A DNA stretch of 64,000 bases, from the NCBI RefSeq assembly GCF_039908635.1, contig NZ_CP150918.1, forward strand, positions 2,046,001 through 2,110,000, in the 5' to 3' direction. A program made the translations under genes and the position numbers. This DNA comes from Pseudomonas purpurea (lineage in GTDB: Bacteria > Pseudomonadota > Gammaproteobacteria > Pseudomonadales > Pseudomonadaceae). Each line of letters starts with the position of its first letter. Position 1 is the stretch's first letter. Positions 57,023-64,000 of the stretch are shown piece by piece. Below the pieces are notes generated by a model that did not search any database, was not told where the DNA came from, and saw nothing but the letters and a program-made list of their open reading frames with translations.

Positions 57023-58189
57023 ATGTTTCGCTATTTCGAGCAGCTCAGCGCCCGCATCACCGCGCCTTCTACCCACGAAAGCTCACGCAGCGGCAAGGCG
57101 TGGCATTGCCGTTGCGGGCAGTCGCTGTTCTTTCGTAACAGTCAGTGCCTGGCGTGCTCGGCATTCTTGGGTTATCAGCCCGAGCGCAGTCGTTTGTCAT
57201 CACTCACCCCTGGATTTGCCCCCGGAACCTGGCAGCTCGATGCCGAGCCCGAGGCGAGGCTGTTTCGGCGCTGTGCCAATCTCGATACGCCAGCGGCGTG
57301 CAACTGGCTGCTTGCGGTCGATGCGCCGGGTGCGCAGTGCATTGCGTGCAGCCTGAATAGGACCATTCCCGACCTGTCGATCCCCGACAACCTTGAGCGT
57401 TGGCGCAAAGTCGAAATTGCCAAGCGTCGTCTGGTCGCGCAATTGGTCAGCCTGGGTTTGCAGGTGATCCCCAAGTCGGTCGATGAAAGCTGCGGCCTGG
57501 CGTTTGATTTTGTCGGTGTCGACCTTGAGGGCAGGGCGCCAATCACCGGCCATGCCAATGGACTGATTACCCTGGACATCAAAGAAGCCGATGATGCTCA
57601 TCGTGAGCGGGTACGCCTGCAAATGCATGAGCCGTATCGAACCTTGCTCGGGCATTTTCGCCATGAGGTGGGGCATTACTATTGGGATCGCCTGATTGCC
57701 AAAGGCCCTTGGCTGGAGCCGTTTCGCGGTGTGTTCGGTGACGAGCGCGCCAGTTACGCCGAGGCGCTGGCGCGGCATTACCAGGAGGGTGCGCCAACGG
57801 GCTGGCAGCAAAGCCACGTGAGCGCCTACGCGACCATGCATCCTTGGGAGGATTGGGCGGAAACCTGGGCGCATTACCTGCACATGATGGATGCGGTAGA
57901 TACCGCCCTTGGATTTGGCATGAGCGCACGGGAGATGGATTTCGACTATCAGCCGTTTCCCCTCGGCACGCTCTACGATTCGCAGCATCCCGGTGGCGTT
58001 GCGTTTCTTGCGTTCGTGAATGCCTGGATCGAACTGGCCGGCATGCTCAACGAGTTGTCGCGCAGCATGGGTCAGCCGGATTTTTATCCGTTCGTGCTGC
58101 CATCAGCCGTGATCGCCAAGCTGCATTTCATTCACCTGGTTATCCAGCAGGAAGGCGGGCGGGTGGATGAGGTCGTCCAGGCACAGTAG
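57023..58189 (+). CDS. Putative zinc-binding metallopeptidase with N-terminal zinc ribbon
   Basis: A 388-residue protein of the putative zinc-binding metallopeptidase family. The N-terminal part (about 25-55) has a CxC/CxxC ribbon (WHCRCGQSLFF ... CLACSAFLG). Two further cysteines lie in FRRCANL and CIACSLNR. The catalytic HExxH is HEVGH near residue 215, in GHFRHEVGHYYWDRLI, followed by the block HPWEDWAETWAHYLHMMD about 60 residues later, which may provide the third ligand. There is no signal peptide. It is a lone gene between ligA and the 4.5S RNA gene. The substrate and role are unknown. Confidence 0.85.
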   Translation: MFRYFEQLSARITAPSTHESSRSGKAWHCRCGQSLFFRNSQCLACSAFLGYQPERSRLSSLTPGFAPGTWQLDAEPEARLFRRCANLDTPAACNWLLAVDAPGAQCIACSLNRTIPDLSIPDNLERWRKVEIAKRRLVAQLVSLGLQVIPKSVDESCGLAFDFVGVDLEGRAPITGHANGLITLDIKEADDAHRERVRLQMHEPYRTLLGHFRHEVGHYYWDRLIAKGPWLEPFRGVFGDERASYAEALARHYQEGAPTGWQQSHVSAYATMHPWEDWAETWAHYLHMMDAVDTALGFGMSAREMDFDYQPFPLGTLYDSQHPGGVAFLAFVNAWIELAGMLNELSRSMGQPDFYPFVLPSAVIAKLHFIHLVIQQEGGRVDEVVQAQ

Positions 58190-58232
58190 CAAGTGCTTGA
58201 ACCCTCTCATATTTTTAATCCTGAACCAACGG

Positions 58233-58260
58233 TTGTAAGTTCTCCTCAGATAGGTACAAT
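58233..58260 (+). promoter_or_regulatory. Sigma-70 promoter of the 4.5S RNA gene
   Basis: TTGTAA (58233-58238) and TACAAT (58255-58260) are 16 bp apart. The start would be near 58267, giving a short 5' extension before the mature RNA. Confidence 0.65.
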
Positions 58261-58293
58261 GGCGCGGCTCACCGACAGGTGAGCGTCGTTATG

Positions 58294-58404
58294 GTGACCC
58301 CATCGGTCCCCCCGCAACGATTACCCGTGAACCTGGTCAGAGCCGGAAGGCAGCAGCCACAGCGGGAACATTGTGTGCCGGGGTGTGGCTGGTGGGGTTG
58401 CCTC
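58294..58404 (+). ncRNA. ffs: Signal recognition particle 4.5S RNA (small bacterial type)
   Basis: The SRP domain IV core is clear: GGTCAGAGCCGGAAGGCAGC and the following CAGCCAC, containing the GGAAG tetraloop-closing motif and the asymmetric internal loop bound by Ffh. The 5' block CCCCCGCAACG and the 3' block TGTGCCGGGGTGTGGCTGG match the bacterial 4.5S layout. The 5' GTGACCCCAT pairs with 3' GTGGGGTTGC. Ends are set by this pairing and are accurate to a few bases. The location upstream of dnaX is as in other Pseudomonas, though four genes intervene here. Confidence 0.93.
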
Positions 58405-58579
58405 CATAATCGCCAAGCCCTCCGATTCGAGGCTTGCGCGCGCAACACCCTCTGATACGTCTCGTTCTAAAATCTAATTCTTTGTTATCTGCTGCGCTGT
58501 CATGCAGCGGATTTGTCGTGCGTGGGTTTTGCTTGTCCTGCGCTGCCGGCGTCACCGGCAGTGCAGAAGGTCGATGGCC

Positions 58580-59488
58580 TTAAGACGACTTGCGGCTGAA
58601 CAGCTTGCGCACGAAGCCTGCGATCACTACCAGCCCAACGATCAGGAATTTCTTCGCTGCCAGCAGGAAGATGCCGATCTTGGCAAACAATCCAGCCTTC
58701 GCCGCGAGACCGCCGCCCACCAATGCCGCCAGGCCATAAGACGCCAGTTTGTCGGTGCCAGGGCTGTAGTCGGTGTACAGGTTGCCGTCGGTAAAGTTGG
58801 TGAAGGCGATGACTTTAGGCAGTTCTTTTTTGATGGTCGGCAGGTCCGCCATGGCGGCCACGGCGTTCAATTCCAGGACGCCTTTGCGGCCGAGCACCCG
58901 AATGCTGTAGTTCAGCGTACTGTCTTCGGCATCGTCGGATTTCAATTCCCGGGCCCAGTACATTTTGTGGCTGGTTTCGTCGTAATGCGGTTGCTCGGCC
59001 CAGCCCAGCAAGTGCAGGCCGGCGTAGCCCTGCTTCTGACGCTCCTTGTTGTCTTCCTCGTCCTCTTCCTGCATTTGTTTTAGCAGGTCGGCATAGTCGA
59101 TTTTTGCCGCATCTTCGTCAGAAACATGCCCGTCGTCCTTGTAGCTGACGATCACGCCCCAACCGCTGGCGGTCAGTGGGTTCACGGCTTTTGGAATGAT
59201 CATGCCCAAGGTCTTGTGGCCGGGCGGGTTACCCCAGCCCTCGGTCAGCAAGCGTTCGGCGTCCTTCGGGTCCAGGTAGTAAAACTCGTCATTGAGTTTC
59301 AGCGTCGCAATGCCGGTGGGCAGGGTGATGGTGCCGTGTTGTTGCTTCAAGGTGGCGAGAAACTGCTGGGGCGTTTGCTGCACCTGGGCCGCTTCAGCGG
59401 TTGCCGGCGCAGGGTTGCTGGCCGCCTGCGCGGGGGCGTGAAGTGCGCACAGCAGTGCTGCCAAGAGGATTGGGCGAAGGTGTTTCAT
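58580..59488 (-). CDS. DUF2167-family membrane protein
   Basis: A 302-residue protein with a signal peptide (LRPILLAALLCALHAPAQAA, cleavage near residue 22). A large extracytoplasmic domain (about 35-235) carries the DUF2167 pattern (LNDEFYYLDPKDAERLLTEGWGNPPG; SASGWGVIVSYKDDGHVSDED-like TASGWGVIVSYKDDGHV). One or two C-terminal hydrophobic helices (about 248-295: LAALVGGGLAAKAGLFAKIGIFLLAAKKFLIVGLVVIAGF) and a basic tail end it. No biochemical function is known for the family. It is a monocistronic gene. Confidence 0.88.
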   Translation of the reverse strand: MKHLRPILLAALLCALHAPAQAASNPAPATAEAAQVQQTPQQFLATLKQQHGTITLPTGIATLKLNDEFYYLDPKDAERLLTEGWGNPPGHKTLGMIIPKAVNPLTASGWGVIVSYKDDGHVSDEDAAKIDYADLLKQMQEEDEEDNKERQKQGYAGLHLLGWAEQPHYDETSHKMYWARELKSDDAEDSTLNYSIRVLGRKGVLELNAVAAMADLPTIKKELPKVIAFTNFTDGNLYTDYSPGTDKLASYGLAALVGGGLAAKAGLFAKIGIFLLAAKKFLIVGLVVIAGFVRKLFSRKSS

Positions 59489-59595
59489 CGTATTCCCTTA
59501 CATTTTGAATTAATTTCGCGCGGAGAATATCGGATGGCCACTATCGATGCACGATCTTCAATGCTGGGTCGGGTATTTTTAAGGCGCTTGCAAGC

Positions 59596-59634
59596 AAAAG
59601 GCAGATGTGTCGATTCGACAGATCTGCCTTTTTA
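59596..59634 (-). terminator. Terminator after the HTH regulator
   Basis: AAAGGCAGAT / ATCTGCCTTT with an inner TGTCGA-TCGACA palindrome and flanking A and T runs. It lies 10 bp beyond the stop of the HTH gene. Confidence 0.82.
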
Positions 59635-59643
59635 TTAATGGCA

Positions 59644-59958
59644 CTAAGGCTTGGACAAGGCCTGGTCTACCGCTGCGATCAGCTTTCCCAGATCCTTCGG
59701 GGTCGCTTTGTGTATGACACCGAACAAATACGCCCGCTGTTCATCTTCGTCGCCCAGATCCGCGAAGAAGGCTTTCAGCTTTACCCCCAGTGCATCGGCA
59801 AACAGGAACAGGGCTTCAACGCTGGGGGTGTAGGTGCCGGTTTCGAAGCGGCTGATGGTTTTAGGGTCAAAACCGGTTTTTTCACCGAGTTCAGCCTGAG
59901 TAAGCCCCGCTACCTTGCGATAGCGTCTGATGGCTGCACCCAAACTTGAAATTTGCAT
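59644..59958 (-). CDS. XRE-type helix-turn-helix regulator
   Basis: A 104-residue protein. The HTH_3 domain (about residues 6-62: LGAAIRRYRKVAGLTQAELGEKTGFDPKTISRFE region, then YTPSVEALFLFADALGVKL) is followed by a short C-terminal segment (DLGDEDEQRAYLFGVIHKAT) of unknown use. It is a small Cro/C1-like repressor type. It is divergent from the PAS-GGDEF-EAL gene across a 376-bp AT-richer region, so it may control itself and that gene. Confidence 0.88.
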   Translation of the reverse strand: MQISSLGAAIRRYRKVAGLTQAELGEKTGFDPKTISRFETGTYTPSVEALFLFADALGVKLKAFFADLGDEDEQRAYLFGVIHKATPKDLGKLIAAVDQALSKP

Positions 59959-60334
59959 CGCTCAATTCCCATTTAGAATCAAGAACTTAACGATAGATTT
60001 TTGCATTAGACAACTGCATGATTCATCACCTTGCTTTGCAAAATGTGATGTATTTCGTAGAATCGGCGCTTCGGACGGGCATTTGGTGACCTGGTTTCAG
60101 AAGCCGGGGTCTGCGAAACAGGAATTCATTGCGTTTTGCACACTGATGCAGGCCGAAGATTGGCCGTGGTGCCATCAATGCATTTATCGACGCCAACGCC
60201 GCGTCTTTCAGTGTGACCTGATGCCTTATTTGATCCTAGTTGATCTTTGTCGTTGCGAAGCCGTTCCGTACATCTCTTCCGGGCGTTATGCCCTGGTCGA
60301 GCGGTGTACCCGCTAGCCACAGTGAGCCTGACTC
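59959..60334. other. Divergent AT-richer region with a long cyclase leader
   Basis: No gene is supported. A plus-strand promoter is at 60036-60063. An inverted repeat CATCAC / GTGATG (60024-60050) overlaps its -35. About 265 bp of predicted transcribed leader then precede the ATG at 60335. A 128-codon plus frame (59930-60316) runs through the promoter, has no ribosome site and rare-looking composition, and is not called. Confidence 0.5.
60036..60063 (+). promoter_or_regulatory. Sigma-70 promoter upstream of the PAS-GGDEF-EAL gene
   Basis: TTGCAA (60036-60041) and TAGAAT (60058-60063) are spaced 16 bp apart. The inverted repeat CATCAC-N15-GTGATG across the -35 could be an operator, possibly of the adjacent HTH protein. 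Confidence 0.55.
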
Positions 60335-62071
60335 ATGGATGAGAAGTACCGTAGGGCCGTGGATGCCGCCGCCATCTTTTCCGAAACCGACCTGGCCGGC
60401 CGGATCACCTACGCCAACGACCTGTTTTGCACGGTGTCGGGCTACAGCCGTGAAGAGTTGTTGGGCGCCAATCACCGAATCCTCAATTCCGGCCTGCATG
60501 CCGCAGACTTCTTCGCGACCATGTGGCGCACCATCGCCCAGGGAAAAGTCTGGAAGGGTGAAATCTGCAACCGCGCCAAGGACGGCAGCCTGTACTGGGT
60601 CGACAGCACCATGGTGCCGATCCTTGATGAGGCCACCGGACGGGTGAGCCGCTACCTGTCGATTCGCTTCGACATCAGCGAAAAGCGCCGGGTGTTGCAG
60701 TCTCTGCAATGGCGGGTCGGCCATGATGTGCTGACCGGCCTGCCCAACCGGGCGTTCCTTTCCGAGTTGCTCGACCAGGCCCTGGAGTTCTCCCGCAAGG
60801 AGAACATTCCGCTGGCGGTGTGCATGCTCGATCTCGACGGCTTCAAGGCAGTGAATGACGGTTACGGCCACGCCAGCGGCGATATGTTGCTGGTGGAAGT
60901 GGCCAAGCGCTTGCGCGGCATCGTGCGGGGTGAAGACGTGGTGGCGCGGTTGGCCGGTGACGAGTTCGTGCTGATCCTGCGTTATGTGCGTGACCTCCCC
61001 GAACTGCGTGCGGCGCTGCACCGGGTGCTGGGGGTGATTTCCACGCCGTACTCGATCCTGGGCAAGGACATCAATGTGTTTGCCAGCATTGGCGTCACCT
61101 TGTTTCCGCTGGATAACGAAGACGCGCAAACCTTGCTGCGCCATGCGGACCAGGCCATGTATGTGGCGAAGCAGGGTGGGCGCAACCGTTTTCATTTATT
61201 CGATGTGCTGCGCGACCGCGAGGTCAAGGCGACTCATCAAACCGTCGAGCGCGTGCGACAGGCGCTGGTCGGTGGTGAGTTGTGCCTGCACTTTCAACCT
61301 AAGGTCAATATGCGCTGCGGCGAGGTGGTGGGGTTCGAGGCGTTGCTGCGCTGGGAGCACCCGCACAACGGCGTGGTGCCTCCCAAGGAGTTTCTGCCGC
61401 TGGTGGAAGAGACGGACCTGATTGTCGATATCGGCGAATGGGTGATGGAGCAGGTCATGGCGCTGCTCGAACGCTGGCAGGCAGCGGGGCAGAGCTGGCC
61501 GGTCAGTGTGAACATCGCGGCGCGGCATTTTCAGCGGACCGATTTTGTCGAGCGCCTCAAAGGTGTGCTTGAGCGTCACCCGCACGTTGCGCCGCAGTTG
61601 CTCGACCTGGAGATTGTCGAGTCGGTGGCGGTGGAGAATATCCAGCACGTCAGCGCCTGTTTGCAGGCGTGTCAGGCGTTGGGCGTGAAATTCTCCCTGG
61701 GGGACTTCGGTACGGGTTACTCGTCGCTCAGCTACTTGAAACGGCTGCGCACGCAAACCATCAAGATCGACAAATCATTCGTGCGCGACATTCTGCATGA
61801 TCGCGACGACCTGGCCCTGACCACGGCGGTGATCGGACTGGCCCGGGCGTTTGGCCGGGAAGTGATTGCCGAGGGCCTGGAAAGTCTTGAGCACGGCCAA
61901 TTGCTGCTGCGCCTGGGTTGTGAGGTGGCGCAGGGCTACTTCATTGCCCGGCCGATGCCGGCCAGCGAGGTGCCTGGCTGGGTTGCAGCGTTTGTGGCGC
62001 CTGCCCAGTGGCTGGCGCAGGCGGTTCAGGGCGCAGGCGCAGTGTGCGAGGCGTCGTCGGTGCCGGTGTAG
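60335..62071 (+). CDS. PAS-GGDEF-EAL cyclic di-GMP protein
   Basis: A 578-residue cytoplasmic protein. The PAS domain (about 8-115: AAIFSETDLAGRITYANDLFC, flavin/PAC-like C-terminus YLSIRFDISEKRR) is followed by a GGDEF domain (about 125-285) with ARLAGDEFVLIL, an AGDEF variant with RxxD (RGED) upstream. The EAL domain (about 300-550) has the EAL motif in GFEALLRWEHP, Asn in VNIAARHF, Glu residues in DLEIVES, KIDKSFVRD, VIAEGLES and the Gln in CEVAQGYF. The usual DDFGTGYSSL reads GDFGTGYSSL, so the first metal-site Asp is Gly. Phosphodiesterase activity may be altered. It overlaps the convergent gene by 46 bp at its 3' end. Confidence 0.92.
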   Translation: MDEKYRRAVDAAAIFSETDLAGRITYANDLFCTVSGYSREELLGANHRILNSGLHAADFFATMWRTIAQGKVWKGEICNRAKDGSLYWVDSTMVPILDEATGRVSRYLSIRFDISEKRRVLQSLQWRVGHDVLTGLPNRAFLSELLDQALEFSRKENIPLAVCMLDLDGFKAVNDGYGHASGDMLLVEVAKRLRGIVRGEDVVARLAGDEFVLILRYVRDLPELRAALHRVLGVISTPYSILGKDINVFASIGVTLFPLDNEDAQTLLRHADQAMYVAKQGGRNRFHLFDVLRDREVKATHQTVERVRQALVGGELCLHFQPKVNMRCGEVVGFEALLRWEHPHNGVVPPKEFLPLVEETDLIVDIGEWVMEQVMALLERWQAAGQSWPVSVNIAARHFQRTDFVERLKGVLERHPHVAPQLLDLEIVESVAVENIQHVSACLQACQALGVKFSLGDFGTGYSSLSYLKRLRTQTIKIDKSFVRDILHDRDDLALTTAVIGLARAFGREVIAEGLESLEHGQLLLRLGCEVAQGYFIARPMPASEVPGWVAAFVAPAQWLAQAVQGAGAVCEASSVPV

Positions 62072-62784
62072 AGCTTGATGATGTCGCCGATCTCGCCTGA
62101 CATTTTCATCTTCAACAGGGTCTGCAAAATCAGTTGCACCGGCAGTGTGGGGTCATTGCGCACGTAGCAACCGACGTTTTGCTCCTGCAACACCGCAACG
62201 GCATGCAATTGCCGCTCGGGCAGCAATTGATGGTTGAGCCAGTCCAGTGTCCATTGATTGCTGACGGCATAACGATAGCGGCCGGCCAGGAGCTTTTGCA
62301 GCACCTGATCCTGACTGCGTGCATCGTCGCGTTGCAATCGGCCGTTGTCGAACAACGGTTGCAGGGTCGGGTAGCGGTAGCTGAGCACGGTGCCGACCGG
62401 TTGCGTCGTCAGGTTGGCGAGGGTTACCGGCGCGGGATCGCTGCTGATCAGCAGGTCGCGCTGAAACCACAACGGGACGCTCCAGAGGTAGTCGCCGGAC
62501 TGATTCGGCAGCCAGGATTGTGCGGTGTAACAGCGAATATCAATTTCACCGTGCTCCATCGCGCTTTGCACCCGCGCGCGGGCCAGCACATGGAATTCGG
62601 CGGGGCGACCCACCTGGGTGGCCAGGCTGAGCATCACGTCGTGCAAGATGCCCTGGACCGGTCGGCCACGTTCGATTTGCACCATGGGCATGGCCCAGCT
62701 GTCGGCTATCGAGAAACGCAAGGGCGCCTCGCTGGCAACGCCATTGGCGCAGATCAACAGCAAAGCCCCCAGGGTTGAACGCAT
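62026..62784 (-). CDS. Periplasmic substrate-binding protein (SBP family 3 type)
   Basis: A 252-residue secreted protein. The signal peptide (MRSTLGALLLICANGVAS, cleavage near residue 18) is followed by a family 3 solute-binding fold: LRFSIADSWAMPMVQIERGRP, GILHDVMLSLATQVGRP, LSYRYPTLQPLFDNG, YAVSNQWTLDWLNHQL. No permease or ATPase gene is adjacent, so it may act alone or as a sensor component. Its last 46 bp overlap the 3' end of the convergent PAS-GGDEF-EAL gene. Confidence 0.85.
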   Translation of the reverse strand: MRSTLGALLLICANGVASEAPLRFSIADSWAMPMVQIERGRPVQGILHDVMLSLATQVGRPAEFHVLARARVQSAMEHGEIDIRCYTAQSWLPNQSGDYLWSVPLWFQRDLLISSDPAPVTLANLTTQPVGTVLSYRYPTLQPLFDNGRLQRDDARSQDQVLQKLLAGRYRYAVSNQWTLDWLNHQLLPERQLHAVAVLQEQNVGCYVRNDPTLPVQLILQTLLKMKMSGEIGDIIKLYTGTDDASHTAPAP

Positions 62785-62831
62785 AAACGCTCCGGCGAGA
62801 ACACTGCGAGGTCGAGAAAAAGCCGCCCATG

Positions 62832-62971
62832 CAGGCTGTGTGAAAATGTAACGAGCGAAGGCAAGACAAGGCCAAAACAGGCGAGGAAGCGGAATTTACG
62901 GGTTGTAAATGAGCATTCCGAGCCTGTTTTTAACGCAGGGTTGTCGAGCGCAGTAGTTTTCACACAACCTG
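62832..62971. mobile_element. MITE-like 140-bp element with terminal inverted repeats
   Basis: The terminal repeats AGGCTGTGTGAAAA (62833-62846) and TTTTCACACAACCT (62957-62970) match at 13 of 14 positions. Inside, AAAACAGGC (62874-62882) pairs with GCCTGTTTT (62922-62930), GGAAT with ATTCC and TTTAC with GTAAA, giving one long imperfect hairpin. No reading frame is contained. The ends resemble those of IS elements common in Pseudomonas, so it is probably a non-autonomous derivative. No clear target duplication is seen. Confidence 0.65.
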
Positions 62972-63072
62972 TATGAGGCAGCTTAGCCAGATTAGACGAG
63001 GACACCGGATGCAATTTCGCCCTTGCTCCGCTAGCATTACCGGCTTCCGCTTCCCAGTCGCGACGGTTTTCG

Positions 63073-64000
63073 ATGAGTTATCAGGTTCTTGCACGTAAAT
63101 GGCGTCCGCGCTCGTTCCGCGAAATGGTCGGCCAGACCCATGTGCTCAAGGCTCTGATCAATGCCTTGGACAGCCAGCGGCTGCACCATGCCTATTTATT
63201 TACCGGCACGCGCGGGGTGGGCAAGACCACTATTGCGCGGATCATTGCCAAATGCCTGAACTGTGAAACAGGTATCACTTCGACGCCGTGTGGCGAGTGC
63301 TCGGTGTGCCGTGAAATCGACGAGGGGCGTTTTGTCGACCTGATCGAGATCGACGCCGCGAGCCGCACCAAGGTCGAGGACACCCGCGAACTGCTCGACA
63401 ACGTGCAGTACGCGCCGAGTCGTGGGCGCTTCAAGGTCTACCTGATCGACGAAGTGCACATGCTTTCCAGCCACTCCTTCAATGCGCTGTTGAAAACCCT
63501 CGAAGAGCCGCCGCCCTACGTCAAGTTCATCCTGGCGACCACCGATCCGCAGAAGCTTCCTGCAACGATTCTGTCGCGGTGCTTGCAGTTCTCCCTGAAA
63601 AACATGACCCCGGAGCGCGTGGTCGAGCATTTGACCCACGTGTTGGGGGTCGAGAACGTACCGTTCGAAGACGACGCGTTGTGGCTGTTGGGCCGTGCTG
63701 CCGACGGTTCCATGCGTGACGCCATGAGCCTCACCGACCAGGCCATTGCCTTCGGTGAAGGCAAAGTCATGGCGGCCGACGTGCGTGCCATGCTCGGCAC
63801 GCTCGATCATGGTCAGGTCTACGACGTGCTGCATGCGCTGATCGAAGGTGACGCCAAGGCGTTGCTTGAAGCCGTGCGGCACTTGGCCGAGCAAGGCCCG
63901 GACTGGAATGGCGTGCTGTCGGAAATTCTCAATGTGCTGCACCGCGTCGCCATCGCCCAGGCCCTGCCGGAAGGCGTCGACAATGGCCACGGCGACCGCG
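63073..64000 (+). CDS. dnaX: DNA polymerase III subunits gamma/tau, 5' part (runs off the right edge)
   Basis: The first 309 codons of DnaX, the clamp-loader ATPase. ATG 63073 starts MSYQVLARKWRPRSFREMVG. Walker A is GTRGVGKT (about residue 45-52). The zinc module is CLNCETG ... PCGECSVCREI. Walker B/DExx is VYLIDEVHMLSSHSFNALLK, and the arginine-finger block is LATTDPQKLPATILSRCLQF. The frame stays open to the end of the window, so domain III and the tau-specific part, including any frameshift site for gamma, lie outside. No problem is seen in the visible part. Confidence 0.96.
   Translation, partial: MSYQVLARKWRPRSFREMVGQTHVLKALINALDSQRLHHAYLFTGTRGVGKTTIARIIAKCLNCETGITSTPCGECSVCREIDEGRFVDLIEIDAASRTKVEDTRELLDNVQYAPSRGRFKVYLIDEVHMLSSHSFNALLKTLEEPPPYVKFILATTDPQKLPATILSRCLQFSLKNMTPERVVEHLTHVLGVENVPFEDDALWLLGRAADGSMRDAMSLTDQAIAFGEGKVMAADVRAMLGTLDHGQVYDVLHALIEGDAKALLEAVRHLAEQGPDWNGVLSEILNVLHRVAIAQALPEGVDNGHGDR

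Noticed and set aside
59930..60316. A 128-codon plus-strand frame before the PAS-GGDEF-EAL gene
   Set aside because: It begins inside the divergent HTH gene, runs through the promoter, has no ribosome site and shows no family pattern.

Overview
The window is ordinary-composition, GC-rich chromosomal DNA of a Pseudomonas, most likely of the P. fluorescens group. The evidence is the gene order cmaX-crfX-cmpX-sigX-oprF, the order nirB-nirD-nitrate reductase-cobA followed by a phosphatase-kinase gene, a nitrate transporter and nasT-nasS, the order pyrD-rmf-rlmKL-dacB, and the order guaD-xdhCBA-GntR-smc-zipA-ligA-ffs-dnaX. These blocks match the arrangement known from P. aeruginosa and its relatives. 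OprF here has no cysteines, and many Pseudomonas REP/REPIN repeats sit between genes. I see no prophage, integron, CRISPR array, tRNA or rRNA; the only mobile-like item is a MITE-like 140-bp element near the right end.

Layout. 1-6.5 kb: methylcitrate cycle (3' end of prpC, acnD, prpF, prpD). 6.6-9.1 kb: a divergent EamA exporter / MocR regulator pair. 9.2-12.8 kb: ppsR and ppsA, control and synthesis of PEP. 12.9-18.9 kb: estX, a small Rieske protein, rraA, cmaX, crfX, cmpX, sigX, oprF. 18.9-30.9 kb: nitrate assimilation. 31-41.3 kb: pyrD, rmf, rlmKL, a CHASE-PAS-GGDEF cyclase, dacB, a YggL protein and benE. 41.7-49.7 kb: purine catabolism (GntR, guaD, xdhC, xdhB, xdhA, GntR). 49.7-56.9 kb: smc, zipA, ligA. 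57-64 kb: a putative Zn metallopeptidase, 4.5S RNA, a DUF2167 protein, an HTH regulator, a PAS-GGDEF-EAL protein, a periplasmic binding protein and the 5' part of dnaX.

The most informative region is nitrate assimilation. Three transcription units (nirB-nirD-nitrate reductase-cobA; nitrate transporter-phosphatase/kinase; nasS-nasT) each begin with a sigma-54 type GG-N10-GC promoter. Each promoter is followed at once by RNA hairpins with six-base loops having A at position 1 and G at position 4, the ANTAR recognition signature, and then by an intrinsic terminator whose 5' arm overlaps the second hairpin. NasT, the ANTAR antiterminator, is encoded in the same cluster. The sequence therefore predicts that nitrogen limitation (sigma-54/NtrC) and nitrate (NasS-NasT) must both be signalled before any of the three units is read through, including the sensor genes themselves.

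Three genes (ppsA, rraA, nitrate reductase) are each broken by a single extra G/C in a short homopolymer, all within about 9.4 kb. The rest of the window shows no such break. Sequencing or assembly error is the simplest explanation, but true inactivation cannot be excluded from this sequence alone.
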